Below, piece by piece: positions 9,301-17,351 of a DNA stretch of 64,000 nt. Positions within the stretch are counted from its first letter, which is position 1; the number at the start of each line of letters is the position of its first letter. Under the pieces are notes generated by a model. It worked only from the letters and a program-made list of their open reading frames with translations, was not told the origin of the DNA and did no database searches. The position numbers and the translations under genes were made by a program. The stretch is from Ruminococcus flavefaciens (GTDB taxonomy: Bacteria; Bacteroidota; Bacteroidia; Bacteroidales; P3): assembly GCA_023667315.1 (NCBI GenBank), contig JAMPAI010000005.1:110341-174340 (forward strand), written 5' to 3'.

Positions 9301-12300
9301 GGGACATTCTTTTCTTCTACAAAAAGGCATGCTCCGACCGGGTGAGCACTCGTAGCCCAATCTTTTTTGTACAATGTTTTGTATCCATCGGGATCTGTTT
9401 TTTGTATCAAATAACCGAGTTTGTCATATTCATAGGAGGTTGCACGTCCTCGGATATCGCGTTGCTTTAACAACAGCCCTGAAATGGAGTCGTAATGATA
9501 GGTCTGTGTTCCCGTGGTATCAGAAACTGCCTTTATGAATCTATGATCCGATGTGTATTCAAAGCTTTTCCGTAAGCATGCATTCGGATGTGCGGTGGAA
9601 ACGAATGTTTGATTTCGTAGCAAACCGGTACTATTATAATCATATCGAGTTGTACCTATACGATTTTTACTTAAGATTAGTCTTCCCCGTTTATCATAAT
9701 CCATAAAGGCGGTATCTGCCAATGATGGTTTACCGATATAGCCGCATCGGGTAATTTTCTTGATACACGCATTAGGTACGTTCCACGATCCATAAGAAGC
9801 GTATTCTGACTGTGTTTCTTCTTCAGATTCCCATATGAGTTTTTTTTGCCCGTCATAAGAACCGATACGGTGTGTTTCCGATGCAAGATTTCCATACCTG
9901 TCATGCCGGAGCCAAAGTCGTTCCTGTGTATTTGTTAATTTATCAACGGATTGCGTGGATTTGAGTGTCCAATAGGTTTTTCCATAATACGAGGTATCCC
10001 ATCCGTATTCATACGTTTTCAAGGAGAATGGTGTTTCTTCTTTCTGAGGGAATAACATGGATTTGTCTGCATTCAGACCATATTCCGACAACGAACTATG
10101 TCCTTGAGGAGATATACGTTCTATCTTGGAAAAACCGAGGAAGGCGGATTTTCCTTTATGATACAGGCCATCCATATAGCGGTATTCATTTTTATCGCGG
10201 ATTTCATCTCCTGACTGTCGATAAGTCCGTGCAACAACTTCAAGTTGGTTAAGTTGTACAATAGGATATTGGTTGTATGTTTCCTTACGCCCGTTTTCCC
10301 TTTGACTGAATCCGTATTCGATATGCAATGGAGGCTTATTCCAACCTTCTCTAATTGTGGTTATTTTGGGAGTTCCTTTCGTTTCGTGTTCATACAGTAG
10401 AAATTTCAGTTGTCCTTTCTTTGGTATCAATAGGAGGTCAATATCGTTATCTCCATCGAAGTTGCCAAACAAGCGGCTGTAGTCCGAAGAATATGCCACC
10501 TCTTCCGTCTGTATGGAAGAAAAATGACCTCCCGTATTTTGTATCCAATGGGTGTTTTCTTTACCAAGAGCTAAGATGTCAGGCAATCCATCTTGATTCA
10601 TGTCAATAAATAAAACCGGATTTTCTTCGGAATTTTTCCATTGACCTTTGGTATTTAGTAGATCTGTTGTGAAAGTTGCATTCACTACTTCCAGAGATTT
10701 CCCCTTTATTCCGAATGTTCGTTCCTCCCCTCCATTTTCAAAGACCTCGATTCCCTTTTCGCTCATAACAACAAGATCGGGATAGCCATCAGCATTCATA
10801 TCCTGAAGGCTGATGTGATATCGTTCCCCTGCAGAACCTCTTTCTGCTATAATTGAATACACTTCTCCCCAAGGAATCACAAGAGTCCACTCTGGTTGGC
10901 TTTGGTCTAAGTTATCATAAAATCCTACACCAAGGAGTTCCCGAACATCAGGGTGCACGGGATCCGAACCCACCGATAACGCTTGGTGCACTCGCACTAC
11001 CTCATCCTTTCCATCGTTATCCAAATCCGCAATTATAAAATAAACCAAATCGAAACTTCCATGTTTTTTTGATATTGAACCGACTTGTTGTTGCAATTGA
11101 TATTGTCCATTTTCATGGCTATAAATTTGCTGTGTCCAAGTAGCATATCGATTCTCTGCGTCATCACTAGATAACACAGCGGAAGTAAATATTTCAATAC
11201 TCCCATCCCCATCGAAGTCTCCAAAATATAATTGGGGAACAATCCAAAAATTATGTCCCAATATGACCTTTTTTTTCACTGACTTTATCTTTGAAATCTC
11301 AAATGTTGCCTGTGATGCCCATGCCGTATTCTTTTCCCCTCCATTGATAAAGACAGATGTCCCTCCTTTATGGCAAACCAAAACATCGTCAAGCCCATCT
11401 TGATTGACATCATATACAAAATATGCAACATCCTCTCGTCCTACATAAGACCATAATGTGGAGTTTTCTTCAGGATTTGCATGTAATATCTTTTCCCATT
11501 TTCCATTTCCTCTGTACGTATAGATTCCTAATTGAGGTAACAACACATCAGATTTCCCATCTCCATTGAAATCACCTAAGAAACAAACATCCATATTGGA
11601 AATTTCTGTCTTTATATTTCCATTTTCATCCCGAATTTCCTCTGTAAATGTTTCCTTGGCTACAAATCGTGGATTCAAGTTTGTTTCTCCTGTCCATTCA
11701 AATACAACGGGAGGTAACGGGTTTCCCATATATGTCTTTTCCACTTTTTTCAATAGCGGAAAATGAGAATCTAAATTCCTATATGTAAAGCGATAGGAAC
11801 TTTGCTCTTGATTATGTACGATACAGGAAATGGAATGTAAAATGGAGTCCTCCCATATGCGTTCTCCATTTAAGATTGAATAATTTCCAGCTTTCTTTTC
11901 ATAAGAGAACTTGAGCAAAACAGAGCCTTTTGAGTCTATAAGTGTGGATGGATTGTCCACGACAGCCGCAATAGGAAAAACTTCAGAGTCATACATCTTC
12001 AAGGAGATCCGGCCATATTCGATTTGCGATAGATAGGCACGACCTTTCTGGGTATTATATCGATAGAGTATAGACAGTCCGTTTGCATTGCAGACTTCTC
12101 TCAATAGATATGCATATATTTTACCGTTTCCATCTTTGATTAGGGCATTTTCATTGCCTCCATAGTAGCAAACCACACCGTCTTTTGAACGGACGGTAAA
12201 ACCAGGCAATGTTCTTTCCGTATAAATGATCTGGATAAAACTGGGTTGCTCCGCTATTTCATATTGTGAATTATTTTTCCCATATGAACCTGATATCAAT

Positions 12301-13289
12301 TCCAAACGTTGTCCATTGAGCGAAAATCGGAAAACACTATCATCAAAAGAGGAACTCCCTTGTCTATCGTAGTGGAACAGGGCGCCTTCTCTGTTGATTT
12401 GCGAAAGCCCCGATAACGAAAAGCCAACCCCCAATAGGCCGGTCGAATTTTGACTATTATAAGATAGAGACAATTGGGGGGTAAAATTATCGATACCTGT
12501 AGGAATCTGAATTGGAATATCATAGGAAAATGCACCCGAAGATGTTACCTGATAATCTCCTGATGGTGCATCCAGGGGGGATACAATGCTGTTAGATACC
12601 CTGAAACAAGTATCGCTTACGGTAAAAAAATGGGAATTCAAAGCAATCTCCTTAGCAAAAGCAAAAGCTTTTACTTGTTTCTTGACAAAATCAGACCTTA
12701 AAGCCGGATTATTCTTAACATTGATACGTTGAAGGGAAACACACTTATCCCCATTAAGTCCGCTTGCATTGGGAGCACGTAATGCCGTAGGCACCGAATC
12801 GGGTGCTTTGGATGTGCCGTCATAGGTCATAGCGTCAATTATACGGCCATTTGCATCCTGCAATACAAGTGTTTCTCCCCCATTAGCTAAAATCAATTTA
12901 TCTTGATACAACAACAAGTTCCACCCATGTTCGCGGGCATTTGTATAAACGCTATCTAAACGGAATGTTTTGTTTTTGCTTCCGCGAAAAGCCACAATAC
13001 AAAGGGATTGAGGCATAAGGATGGTTCCTGAAGGGAAGATGAATGTTTCTTTTCCTCCGTCTGTTATCCTCCATGCAGACAAATCCACCTGCTCATTTCC
13101 ATAATTAAGAAAACTGATGAATTCACCATGGCTATAGTTCGGTTTCGTTATAACCTCGTTTAGCGGTGAATCATATAAAACTTCTGCGATGGCTACCGTG
13201 GGATGTGTTAAGTCGGAATCTAAGGTTTGGCATATACCGTAATTCCCCAATAGGAGTAATATCCAAAGCAACTTTTTTATCGAATTCAT
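6336..13289 (-). CDS. Giant SpvB/RHS-repeat polymorphic toxin-like protein
   Basis: A 2317-residue exported protein. It has a signal peptide (1-20, ending ICQ) and a lamin-tail-like beta domain (about 30-150). An SpvB-type segment follows (about 240-330, SYDIPIQIPTGI and LSLSYNSQNSTGLLGVGFSLSG). FG-GAP/VCBS calcium-type repeats span about 550-950 (for example GDFNGDGKSDVLL, DVNQDGLDDVLV, GDFDGDGSIEIF). Many YD repeats follow (about 1150-1850), then the RHS core (FDPWGKRRNP, LNARLYDPILGRFLNPDPF, YSYALNNPFNYTDPTGNF) ending near residue 1998. The last 320 residues begin with hydrophobic Gly/Ala-rich segments and end in a domain with GECYHATA (about 2165), PNHF and SWDSN. This looks like a variable toxin tip, possibly a cysteine peptidase, but I do not recognise the family. 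It is AT-rich and lies in an operon behind a T9SS-sorted protein. Confidence 0.9.
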   Translation of the reverse strand: MNSIKKLLWILLLLGNYGICQTLDSDLTHPTVAIAEVLYDSPLNEVITKPNYSHGEFISFLNYGNEQVDLSAWRITDGGKETFIFPSGTILMPQSLCIVAFRGSKNKTFRLDSVYTNAREHGWNLLLYQDKLILANGGETLVLQDANGRIIDAMTYDGTSKAPDSVPTALRAPNASGLNGDKCVSLQRINVKNNPALRSDFVKKQVKAFAFAKEIALNSHFFTVSDTCFRVSNSIVSPLDAPSGDYQVTSSGAFSYDIPIQIPTGIDNFTPQLSLSYNSQNSTGLLGVGFSLSGLSQINREGALFHYDRQGSSSFDDSVFRFSLNGQRLELISGSYGKNNSQYEIAEQPSFIQIIYTERTLPGFTVRSKDGVVCYYGGNENALIKDGNGKIYAYLLREVCNANGLSILYRYNTQKGRAYLSQIEYGRISLKMYDSEVFPIAAVVDNPSTLIDSKGSVLLKFSYEKKAGNYSILNGERIWEDSILHSISCIVHNQEQSSYRFTYRNLDSHFPLLKKVEKTYMGNPLPPVVFEWTGETNLNPRFVAKETFTEEIRDENGNIKTEISNMDVCFLGDFNGDGKSDVLLPQLGIYTYRGNGKWEKILHANPEENSTLWSYVGREDVAYFVYDVNQDGLDDVLVCHKGGTSVFINGGEKNTAWASQATFEISKIKSVKKKVILGHNFWIVPQLYFGDFDGDGSIEIFTSAVLSSDDAENRYATWTQQIYSHENGQYQLQQQVGSISKKHGSFDLVYFIIADLDNDGKDEVVRVHQALSVGSDPVHPDVRELLGVGFYDNLDQSQPEWTLVIPWGEVYSIIAERGSAGERYHISLQDMNADGYPDLVVMSEKGIEVFENGGEERTFGIKGKSLEVVNATFTTDLLNTKGQWKNSEENPVLFIDMNQDGLPDILALGKENTHWIQNTGGHFSSIQTEEVAYSSDYSRLFGNFDGDNDIDLLLIPKKGQLKFLLYEHETKGTPKITTIREGWNKPPLHIEYGFSQRENGRKETYNQYPIVQLNQLEVVARTYRQSGDEIRDKNEYRYMDGLYHKGKSAFLGFSKIERISPQGHSSLSEYGLNADKSMLFPQKEETPFSLKTYEYGWDTSYYGKTYWTLKSTQSVDKLTNTQERLWLRHDRYGNLASETHRIGSYDGQKKLIWESEEETQSEYASYGSWNVPNACIKKITRCGYIGKPSLADTAFMDYDKRGRLILSKNRIGTTRYDYNSTGLLRNQTFVSTAHPNACLRKSFEYTSDHRFIKAVSDTTGTQTYHYDSISGLLLKQRDIRGRATSYEYDKLGYLIQKTDPDGYKTLYKKDWATSAHPVGACLFVEEKNVPGVTSQTYYDKWGNEIGTSKTIGNTRSFTRKIYDQWSRLVGLSEPAFSTEGGMLHLYEYDTENRLKKETFGKRITEYQYYDLVSSVRKPDGITHIEQRNHTGDVVHVWDFVESGENADVSYEYSYPEKMSAISNDGITTKMTYDSRGRQISLDDPSAGKTTFTYNENDDLVWSTDAEGIVSSYTYDPLGRETEMKIGDAKVDFRYGEAGNEKDLLVEKTLNNGSRISYQYDQAGRLTTKTLYNGSDAYTFTYDYDSFGRIAQLCYPNRYCVYYGYDEQGNVVQITDNLAHVLFKNPQYDAHGRITSYEFGDGLHYEIQYNDYGRVIELAYKKDATTVLYGEKYTFDSAGQNLISRTFMTQEMFPESDDNTSTVQPRTDTEFFKYDDWGRLIFSCIGNDSLGIHIQYDKNGNILSKSDVGDYGYYPDKPYAVNGIGVKGELGYLSERLLTQRIKYTPFKQINEITQQRNDNGKAKEIKSSFSYNPDLERMTMERSLDGVRTTTNFYFDDYEKKQNDGKTVEYCYVLSPVGLLGIHTTINPADSQQFYHVASDYMNSIRAIMTRDGSIVERFEFDPWGKRRNPVTHKSFCQNEPVWNLDSPHLAISLLERGFCGQEHMDEFDLINLNARLYDPILGRFLNPDPFLQDYKNIQNLNRYSYALNNPFNYTDPTGNFIEPMSWVMVGVMAVIGGITNVAIHSRQTTHLWQDFALFGIGAFMGAASSFAGIGLAGVTSANGFAWGALAGGLGGAAVGAVTSPLQTVLNNITLNNPFDMNLGKQVVSDIILGFLNGFISGGVQGALAAKAQGLRWFDGTLKYTSQLDHLPKRTLMRTSVIDGECYHATACNVDKLFHPNRTDEERKLIYLNYLIGEGNPGILPKEGSFVEVASVLGLNPGGLRRVSLTDISTLKTFGENISYIPAVVEYIPGISGEKPNHFNNTLSLKIRTRTNLLGKTRTSFSIRSWDSNLKRIIHRYFRSWEINKDFYFYLIH

Positions 13290-13321
13290 TTTATGGCAGT
13301 TTTAGAGTCAGACAACAATAC

Positions 13322-13912
13322 TTACCGTTTGATGATTTTCCACGTTTCGCGGCACTCTTTGTTTTCAACTAAAAACAAATAGGTGCCTGCAATATATTCG
13401 TTCATATTTATCAACTTACTTTCATTAAAAGCAATCGTGCCACTTTGCAGTAGATACCCGGTTGTTGTGTACAAAAAGAATTTAAGTTGATCCTGTTGTG
13501 TTGAGGTTCCGCTGTTTTGTGCTATTACATTAAAACTTCCATATACCGGATTGGGATATAACCGAAGTGAAATGTTTCCAATTCTATCTTCGTACACGTC
13601 ATTATTTTTATTCTCAGAGAAAAGGTTGTTTTCTTCTGTAGCCTTTTCATTCGATGCGCTCAGATAAGTGCTGTTGTCGGGGCGCATATTGTCATTCAAG
13701 GAATCGGACGGTTTTGTCGCGTTCATTGCAATAATCATCTGTCGATCCGTACGGTTTCCCGTAGCGTCGTAATAAAATGAAATATATAGCCTTTTATTAA
13801 TCTGAGGGACATCTTGTGCATTCAACCTGTTTATGTGAAATGGAACTATAGTCAGAAATAAAATCCAATAAAAGTTCCAATTCATCCATGAATAGGACAT
13901 GTTTTTTTTCAT
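13322..13912 (-). CDS. Small T9SS-sorted protein ahead of the RHS gene
   Basis: A 196-residue exported protein. A hydrophobic signal segment ends at about residue 32 (RLNAQ). A short mature stretch contains YISFYYDATGNRTDRQM, which is a single YD/RHS-type repeat. A low-complexity Asn/Glu-rich linker follows. The C-terminal 80 residues form a T9SS type A sorting domain (LRLYPNPVYGSFNV, then IAGTYLFLVENKECRETWKIIKR). It is 32 bases ahead of the RHS gene and has its own promoter, so it heads the operon. The RHS protein has no sorting domain, so this partner may provide surface anchoring or export; that is inference. Confidence 0.8.
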   Translation of the reverse strand: MKKNMSYSWMNWNFYWILFLTIVPFHINRLNAQDVPQINKRLYISFYYDATGNRTDRQMIIAMNATKPSDSLNDNMRPDNSTYLSASNEKATEENNLFSENKNNDVYEDRIGNISLRLYPNPVYGSFNVIAQNSGTSTQQDQLKFFLYTTTGYLLQSGTIAFNESKLINMNEYIAGTYLFLVENKECRETWKIIKR

Positions 13913-13965
13913 GATTTGGAGTTTTTCCTGTTTGAATAATCAATGTTGGTTTGAAATTCGAGGCG

Positions 13966-13995
13966 CAAAGATAAAAGATAATTCGATACATTCAA
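13966..13995 (-). promoter_or_regulatory. Promoter of the RHS island operon
   Basis: The minus strand shows TATCTTTG (13966-13973) with a TTG at 13993-13995, 19 bases upstream. The leader before the T9SS-sorted gene is about 45 bases. Confidence 0.65.
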
Positions 13996-14210
13996 CTTAA
14001 TTTTAGAGGCACTTCAACCGAATGGAACACACTATGGAACACTACATCCGCAATGAAAACTCATCCTTCGCCAGCCACCTCAACATACTCATACGCGGAC
14101 ACTGAAACATCGAGAACCGATAGTACTGATGTCTGAACGTTCTCTCAAGAGAAAACCATTTTTTTCGTATTTTCGCGCACCTTGGCCAAAAAGCGTAAGG
14201 ATTTAACGGT
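13996..14210. other. Intergenic region between RHS island and TonB receptor
   Basis: No convincing gene. A plus-strand frame of 27 codons (14022-14105, starting MEHTMEHYIRNENSS) may be chance or the 3' scrap of a lost gene. A small inverted repeat (TTCTCTCAAGAGAA) lies near 14140-14153. A promoter-like element precedes the receptor gene. Confidence 0.4.
14168..14175 (+). promoter_or_regulatory. Probable -7 element for the TonB receptor gene
   Basis: TATTTTCG matches TAnnTTTG at seven of eight positions, 36 bases before the start codon. No -33 TTTG was found. Confidence 0.4.
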
Positions 14211-16727
14211 ATGCGTTTCTTCAAAAAACTTTTTACGGCTTTACTATTATCAGGAGCGACAGGCTGTTGGCTTTTCGCCCAAAGCGGCTCCTATTCGGGA
14301 AACGTTCTCGAATACGGCGCCAACACGCCCTTGGAGTTCGTCAACGTAATGGTTTTCGACACCAACGGACAGAAGTTGGTGGGCGGCGCGGTAACCGACG
14401 ACAAGGGCTCGTTTTCCATTGCCAAACTGCCCCTGAACCGCCCCTTGCAGACCACCTTCTCGGCCATGGGCTTCAGCGACCTTAAAGGCCCCGTGTTCCG
14501 CCTCAGCGGCAACAAACCCGCACTGAACGCCGGATCCGTCTATATGAAGACCGCCGCCCAGATGCTGGAGGCAGTCACCATTACCGGACAGAAACGCACC
14601 ATCGAATACAGCCTCGACCGCAAGGTGGTGAACGTGGAACAGAGCCTGGTGAGCGACGGCGGCTCGGCCGTGGACGTATTGCAGAACGTGCCCTCGATAA
14701 GCGTGGACGAAGAAGGCAATGTATCGATGAAAGGCAGCGAGAGCGTAACCATCCTGATCGACGGACGCCCCGCCACCCTTTCCGGACTCGGGCTCGAACA
14801 GATTTCGGCCAACAACATCGCCAACATCGAGATCATCTCCAACCCTTCGGCCAAATACAATCCCGAAGGCACCTCCGGCATCATCAACATCATTACCAAA
14901 GAACGCAAGAACACCGGCGTGAACGGCAGCGTGTATGCCTCGGCATCCACGGCCAACCGCTACGGACTGGGCACCAACCTCAGTTTCGGCTTCAAGAAAG
15001 TGACCCTCTTCACCAACCTCGACGTAAACTACCGGAACCGAGGTTCTTCGGGCAGTTCGACCCGCACCAGCTTCCGGGGAGACAACCCGCTTTATCCGCT
15101 CGACAACACCCAGGTGGAAACCGGCAAGAGCGACAACAAGCGCGGCGGCTACGGCGGCAAGTTCCAGCTGGGTGCCGATTTCCGCATCACGCCCAAAGAC
15201 AACTTCCTGATCAGCGGAACCTTCGAGACCTGGGAATTCGAACGCCGCAGCAAGAACCCCGCCACCGAGACCTTCAGTCGGTTCGACCCCAAACGCAGCG
15301 AAGACGCTTCCGCCAGCTATCCCGATTCCCTGCTCGGCCCGCATTGGATCCGCAGCCTCGGAACCTCTTCCATCGACAGATCGCTGATGCTGAACGGACA
15401 GGGCGCCATTTCCTACATACATAAATTCGGCAAGCCCCAGCAGGAACTTTCGCTGGATGCCACCGTAAACTACCACAACTCGCACGGCAAGGCCACCAAC
15501 AACCGGAGCATGCTTACCCGCCACGACACCACATTTACGAGACAGAACACCGTCAACGACCGGCAAGGGGTCAACTTCGACGCCCAGCTCAACTACCTGC
15601 ACCCGTTCAGCGAGAAACTCTCGCTCGAAGTGGGCTACCAGGCCAAGGTGCAGTGGCAGAAGACCGTGAGCCGCTACGACACCCGCCTCAACGAGTATCA
15701 GGACACCTCGATGTTCTTCGACTACATCGAACACAACCACGGCATCTACGCCAACCTGATGGGTAAGTTCGGAAAGTTCAGCTTTCAGGTGGGCGGGCGT
15801 ATGGAAGCCGACCTGATGACGGCCAAAAAGAAAACCGAGACCGCCGACACCGGATTCGACTACAGCCATTTCCGCTTCTACCCCGCCGTGCACCTGTCGT
15901 ATAAGATCGGCGAGAAACAGGAACTGCAGCTTAGTTACAGCCGCAGGGTGAACCGTCCCCGTCCGCACAACCTCGACCCCTACGTGGATTACGCCGATTA
16001 CCCCTCCTCCATTTCCTACGGGAACCCCGAACTGAAGCCTCAGGACATTCATTCGATCGAGCTCAACTACTCGCTTTTCCTCAAATCCTCCTCGTTTTAC
16101 GTAACGGTGTATTACCGCTACCTCAAAGACCTGATACGCCGCTACCAGTTCGAGGCCGAATACGCCTCCACGGGCGAGATCCTGCTGAACCGCACCTTTC
16201 ACAACTACGCGCACGGCAACACCTACGGCTTCGACATCTCGTACGAACAGCAGCTGCTTAAGTGGTGGCGCATGAGCCTGAGCGGAAGCCTGTACCAGAA
16301 CACCACGTCCGACAAGGCGCTGGACGAATCCTCGGCCGCCGAAGGCATCAGCTACAACCTCCGCTTCAACACCACGATGAACCTGCCCCTGGATTTCGTG
16401 GTGCAGCTTTCCTGCCGCTACAGCGGGCCTTCGTACTGGGGTCAGACCAAATTCGACCAAAGCGTTTCGGGCGAGCTGGCGGTACGCAAGAATTTCCTGA
16501 AAAAGAAACTGAACGTGGGCCTGCGCGTAAGCGACCTCTTCCATACCCAGCGGTGGAACAACACCATCAGCGGCGAAGGCTTCGTCTCCTACAACAAACG
16601 CCGCCCCAAAAACTCCACGGCACTCTATGTAACCCTCTCCTATAAAATCAACAAAGGTGAGGAAAAACAACGCCGCAAGCGCCTCAACTCCAACGAAGAC
16701 AAGGGGTTCGGCGGCGACATGAATTAA
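14211..16727 (+). CDS. TonB-dependent receptor / outer membrane beta-barrel family protein
   Basis: An 838-residue outer-membrane protein. It has a signal peptide (1-23), a carboxypeptidase-regulatory-like beta-sandwich (about 25-110: YGANTPLEFVNVMVFDTNGQ, VTDDKGSFSI) and a TonB plug (about 120-225). The plug shows DVLQNVPSISVDEEGNVSMKG, VTILIDGRPA and PSAKYNPEGTSGIINIITKE. The rest is a C-terminal 22-strand type barrel with LSYSRRVNRPRPHNLDPYVD. This is the Bacteroidota family often annotated as outer membrane beta-barrel protein rather than a SusC nutrient receptor, and no SusD-like partner is present. The ligand cannot be named. The FAH-family gene follows after nine bases and is probably co-transcribed. 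Confidence 0.9.
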   Translation: MRFFKKLFTALLLSGATGCWLFAQSGSYSGNVLEYGANTPLEFVNVMVFDTNGQKLVGGAVTDDKGSFSIAKLPLNRPLQTTFSAMGFSDLKGPVFRLSGNKPALNAGSVYMKTAAQMLEAVTITGQKRTIEYSLDRKVVNVEQSLVSDGGSAVDVLQNVPSISVDEEGNVSMKGSESVTILIDGRPATLSGLGLEQISANNIANIEIISNPSAKYNPEGTSGIINIITKERKNTGVNGSVYASASTANRYGLGTNLSFGFKKVTLFTNLDVNYRNRGSSGSSTRTSFRGDNPLYPLDNTQVETGKSDNKRGGYGGKFQLGADFRITPKDNFLISGTFETWEFERRSKNPATETFSRFDPKRSEDASASYPDSLLGPHWIRSLGTSSIDRSLMLNGQGAISYIHKFGKPQQELSLDATVNYHNSHGKATNNRSMLTRHDTTFTRQNTVNDRQGVNFDAQLNYLHPFSEKLSLEVGYQAKVQWQKTVSRYDTRLNEYQDTSMFFDYIEHNHGIYANLMGKFGKFSFQVGGRMEADLMTAKKKTETADTGFDYSHFRFYPAVHLSYKIGEKQELQLSYSRRVNRPRPHNLDPYVDYADYPSSISYGNPELKPQDIHSIELNYSLFLKSSSFYVTVYYRYLKDLIRRYQFEAEYASTGEILLNRTFHNYAHGNTYGFDISYEQQLLKWWRMSLSGSLYQNTTSDKALDESSAAEGISYNLRFNTTMNLPLDFVVQLSCRYSGPSYWGQTKFDQSVSGELAVRKNFLKKKLNVGLRVSDLFHTQRWNNTISGEGFVSYNKRRPKNSTALYVTLSYKINKGEEKQRRKRLNSNEDKGFGGDMN

Positions 16728-16736
16728 GCATCGCTC

Positions 16737-17351
16737 ATGAAAATCATCTGTATCGGCATGAACTATGCCGAACACATCAAGGAACTGAAGAAGGAAACAC
16801 CGCAGGAACCGGTGTTTTTCTGCAAACCCGACACCGCCCTGCTTATCCGCAACCGGCCCTTCTATATTCCCGACTTTACGAAAGAACCGCATTACGAAAC
16901 GGAACTGGTGCTGCGCATCTGCAAGGTGGGAAAGAACATAGAGCCTAAATTCGCCTCTTCGTACTACGATGCCTATACCTTGGGCTTCGACTTTACCGCA
17001 AGGGACCTGCAGCGGAAATGCTTTCAGGAAAACCTGCCCTGGGAAATGAGCAAGGGCTTCGACAACTCGGCGGCCATCGGCGAATTCATTCCCAAGGAAA
17101 AGTTTCCCCAGGGGCCGCAGCAACTGCACTTTGAAATGAAGAAAAACGGAGAGGTCTGCCAACGGGGCGACACTTCCGACATGATCTTTACGATAGACCG
17201 GATCATAAGCCACGTGTCGAAGTTCCTTACCCTCCGCACGGGCGATTATATTTTTACCGGAACGCCTCCCGGTATCGGGAAAATCGAGATAGGCGACAAG
17301 CTGGAGGCCTGTCTGGAAGGCATTCCGGTATTGCGCTGCGCCATTAAATAA
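16737..17351 (+). CDS. Fumarylacetoacetate hydrolase (FAH) family protein
   Basis: A 204-residue cytoplasmic enzyme of the FAH/2-hydroxyhepta-diene-dioate isomerase family. Visible motifs are the N-terminal IGMNYAEHIKEL, metal-binding glutamates in HYETELVLRI, the DFTARDLQRK segment, KGFDNSAAIGEF, and GDYIFTGTPPGIGKIEIGD near the C-terminus. Members hydrolyse or decarboxylate beta-diketo acids, often acylpyruvates or oxaloacetate; the substrate cannot be fixed here. The length is normal for the compact bacterial branch. It follows the TonB receptor by nine bases and converges on pgk with an 8-base overlap of the stop regions. Confidence 0.9.
   Translation: MKIICIGMNYAEHIKELKKETPQEPVFFCKPDTALLIRNRPFYIPDFTKEPHYETELVLRICKVGKNIEPKFASSYYDAYTLGFDFTARDLQRKCFQENLPWEMSKGFDNSAAIGEFIPKEKFPQGPQQLHFEMKKNGEVCQRGDTSDMIFTIDRIISHVSKFLTLRTGDYIFTGTPPGIGKIEIGDKLEACLEGIPVLRCAIK

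Noticed and set aside
14042-14224. Possible 60-codon minus-strand gene before the TonB receptor
   Set aside because: It runs through the receptor's promoter and start and shows no family features.
14250-17213. Very long antisense frame opposite the TonB receptor
   Set aside because: It is a shadow caused by GC-rich codon bias of the real gene; the receptor strand has clear domains and the antisense one has none.
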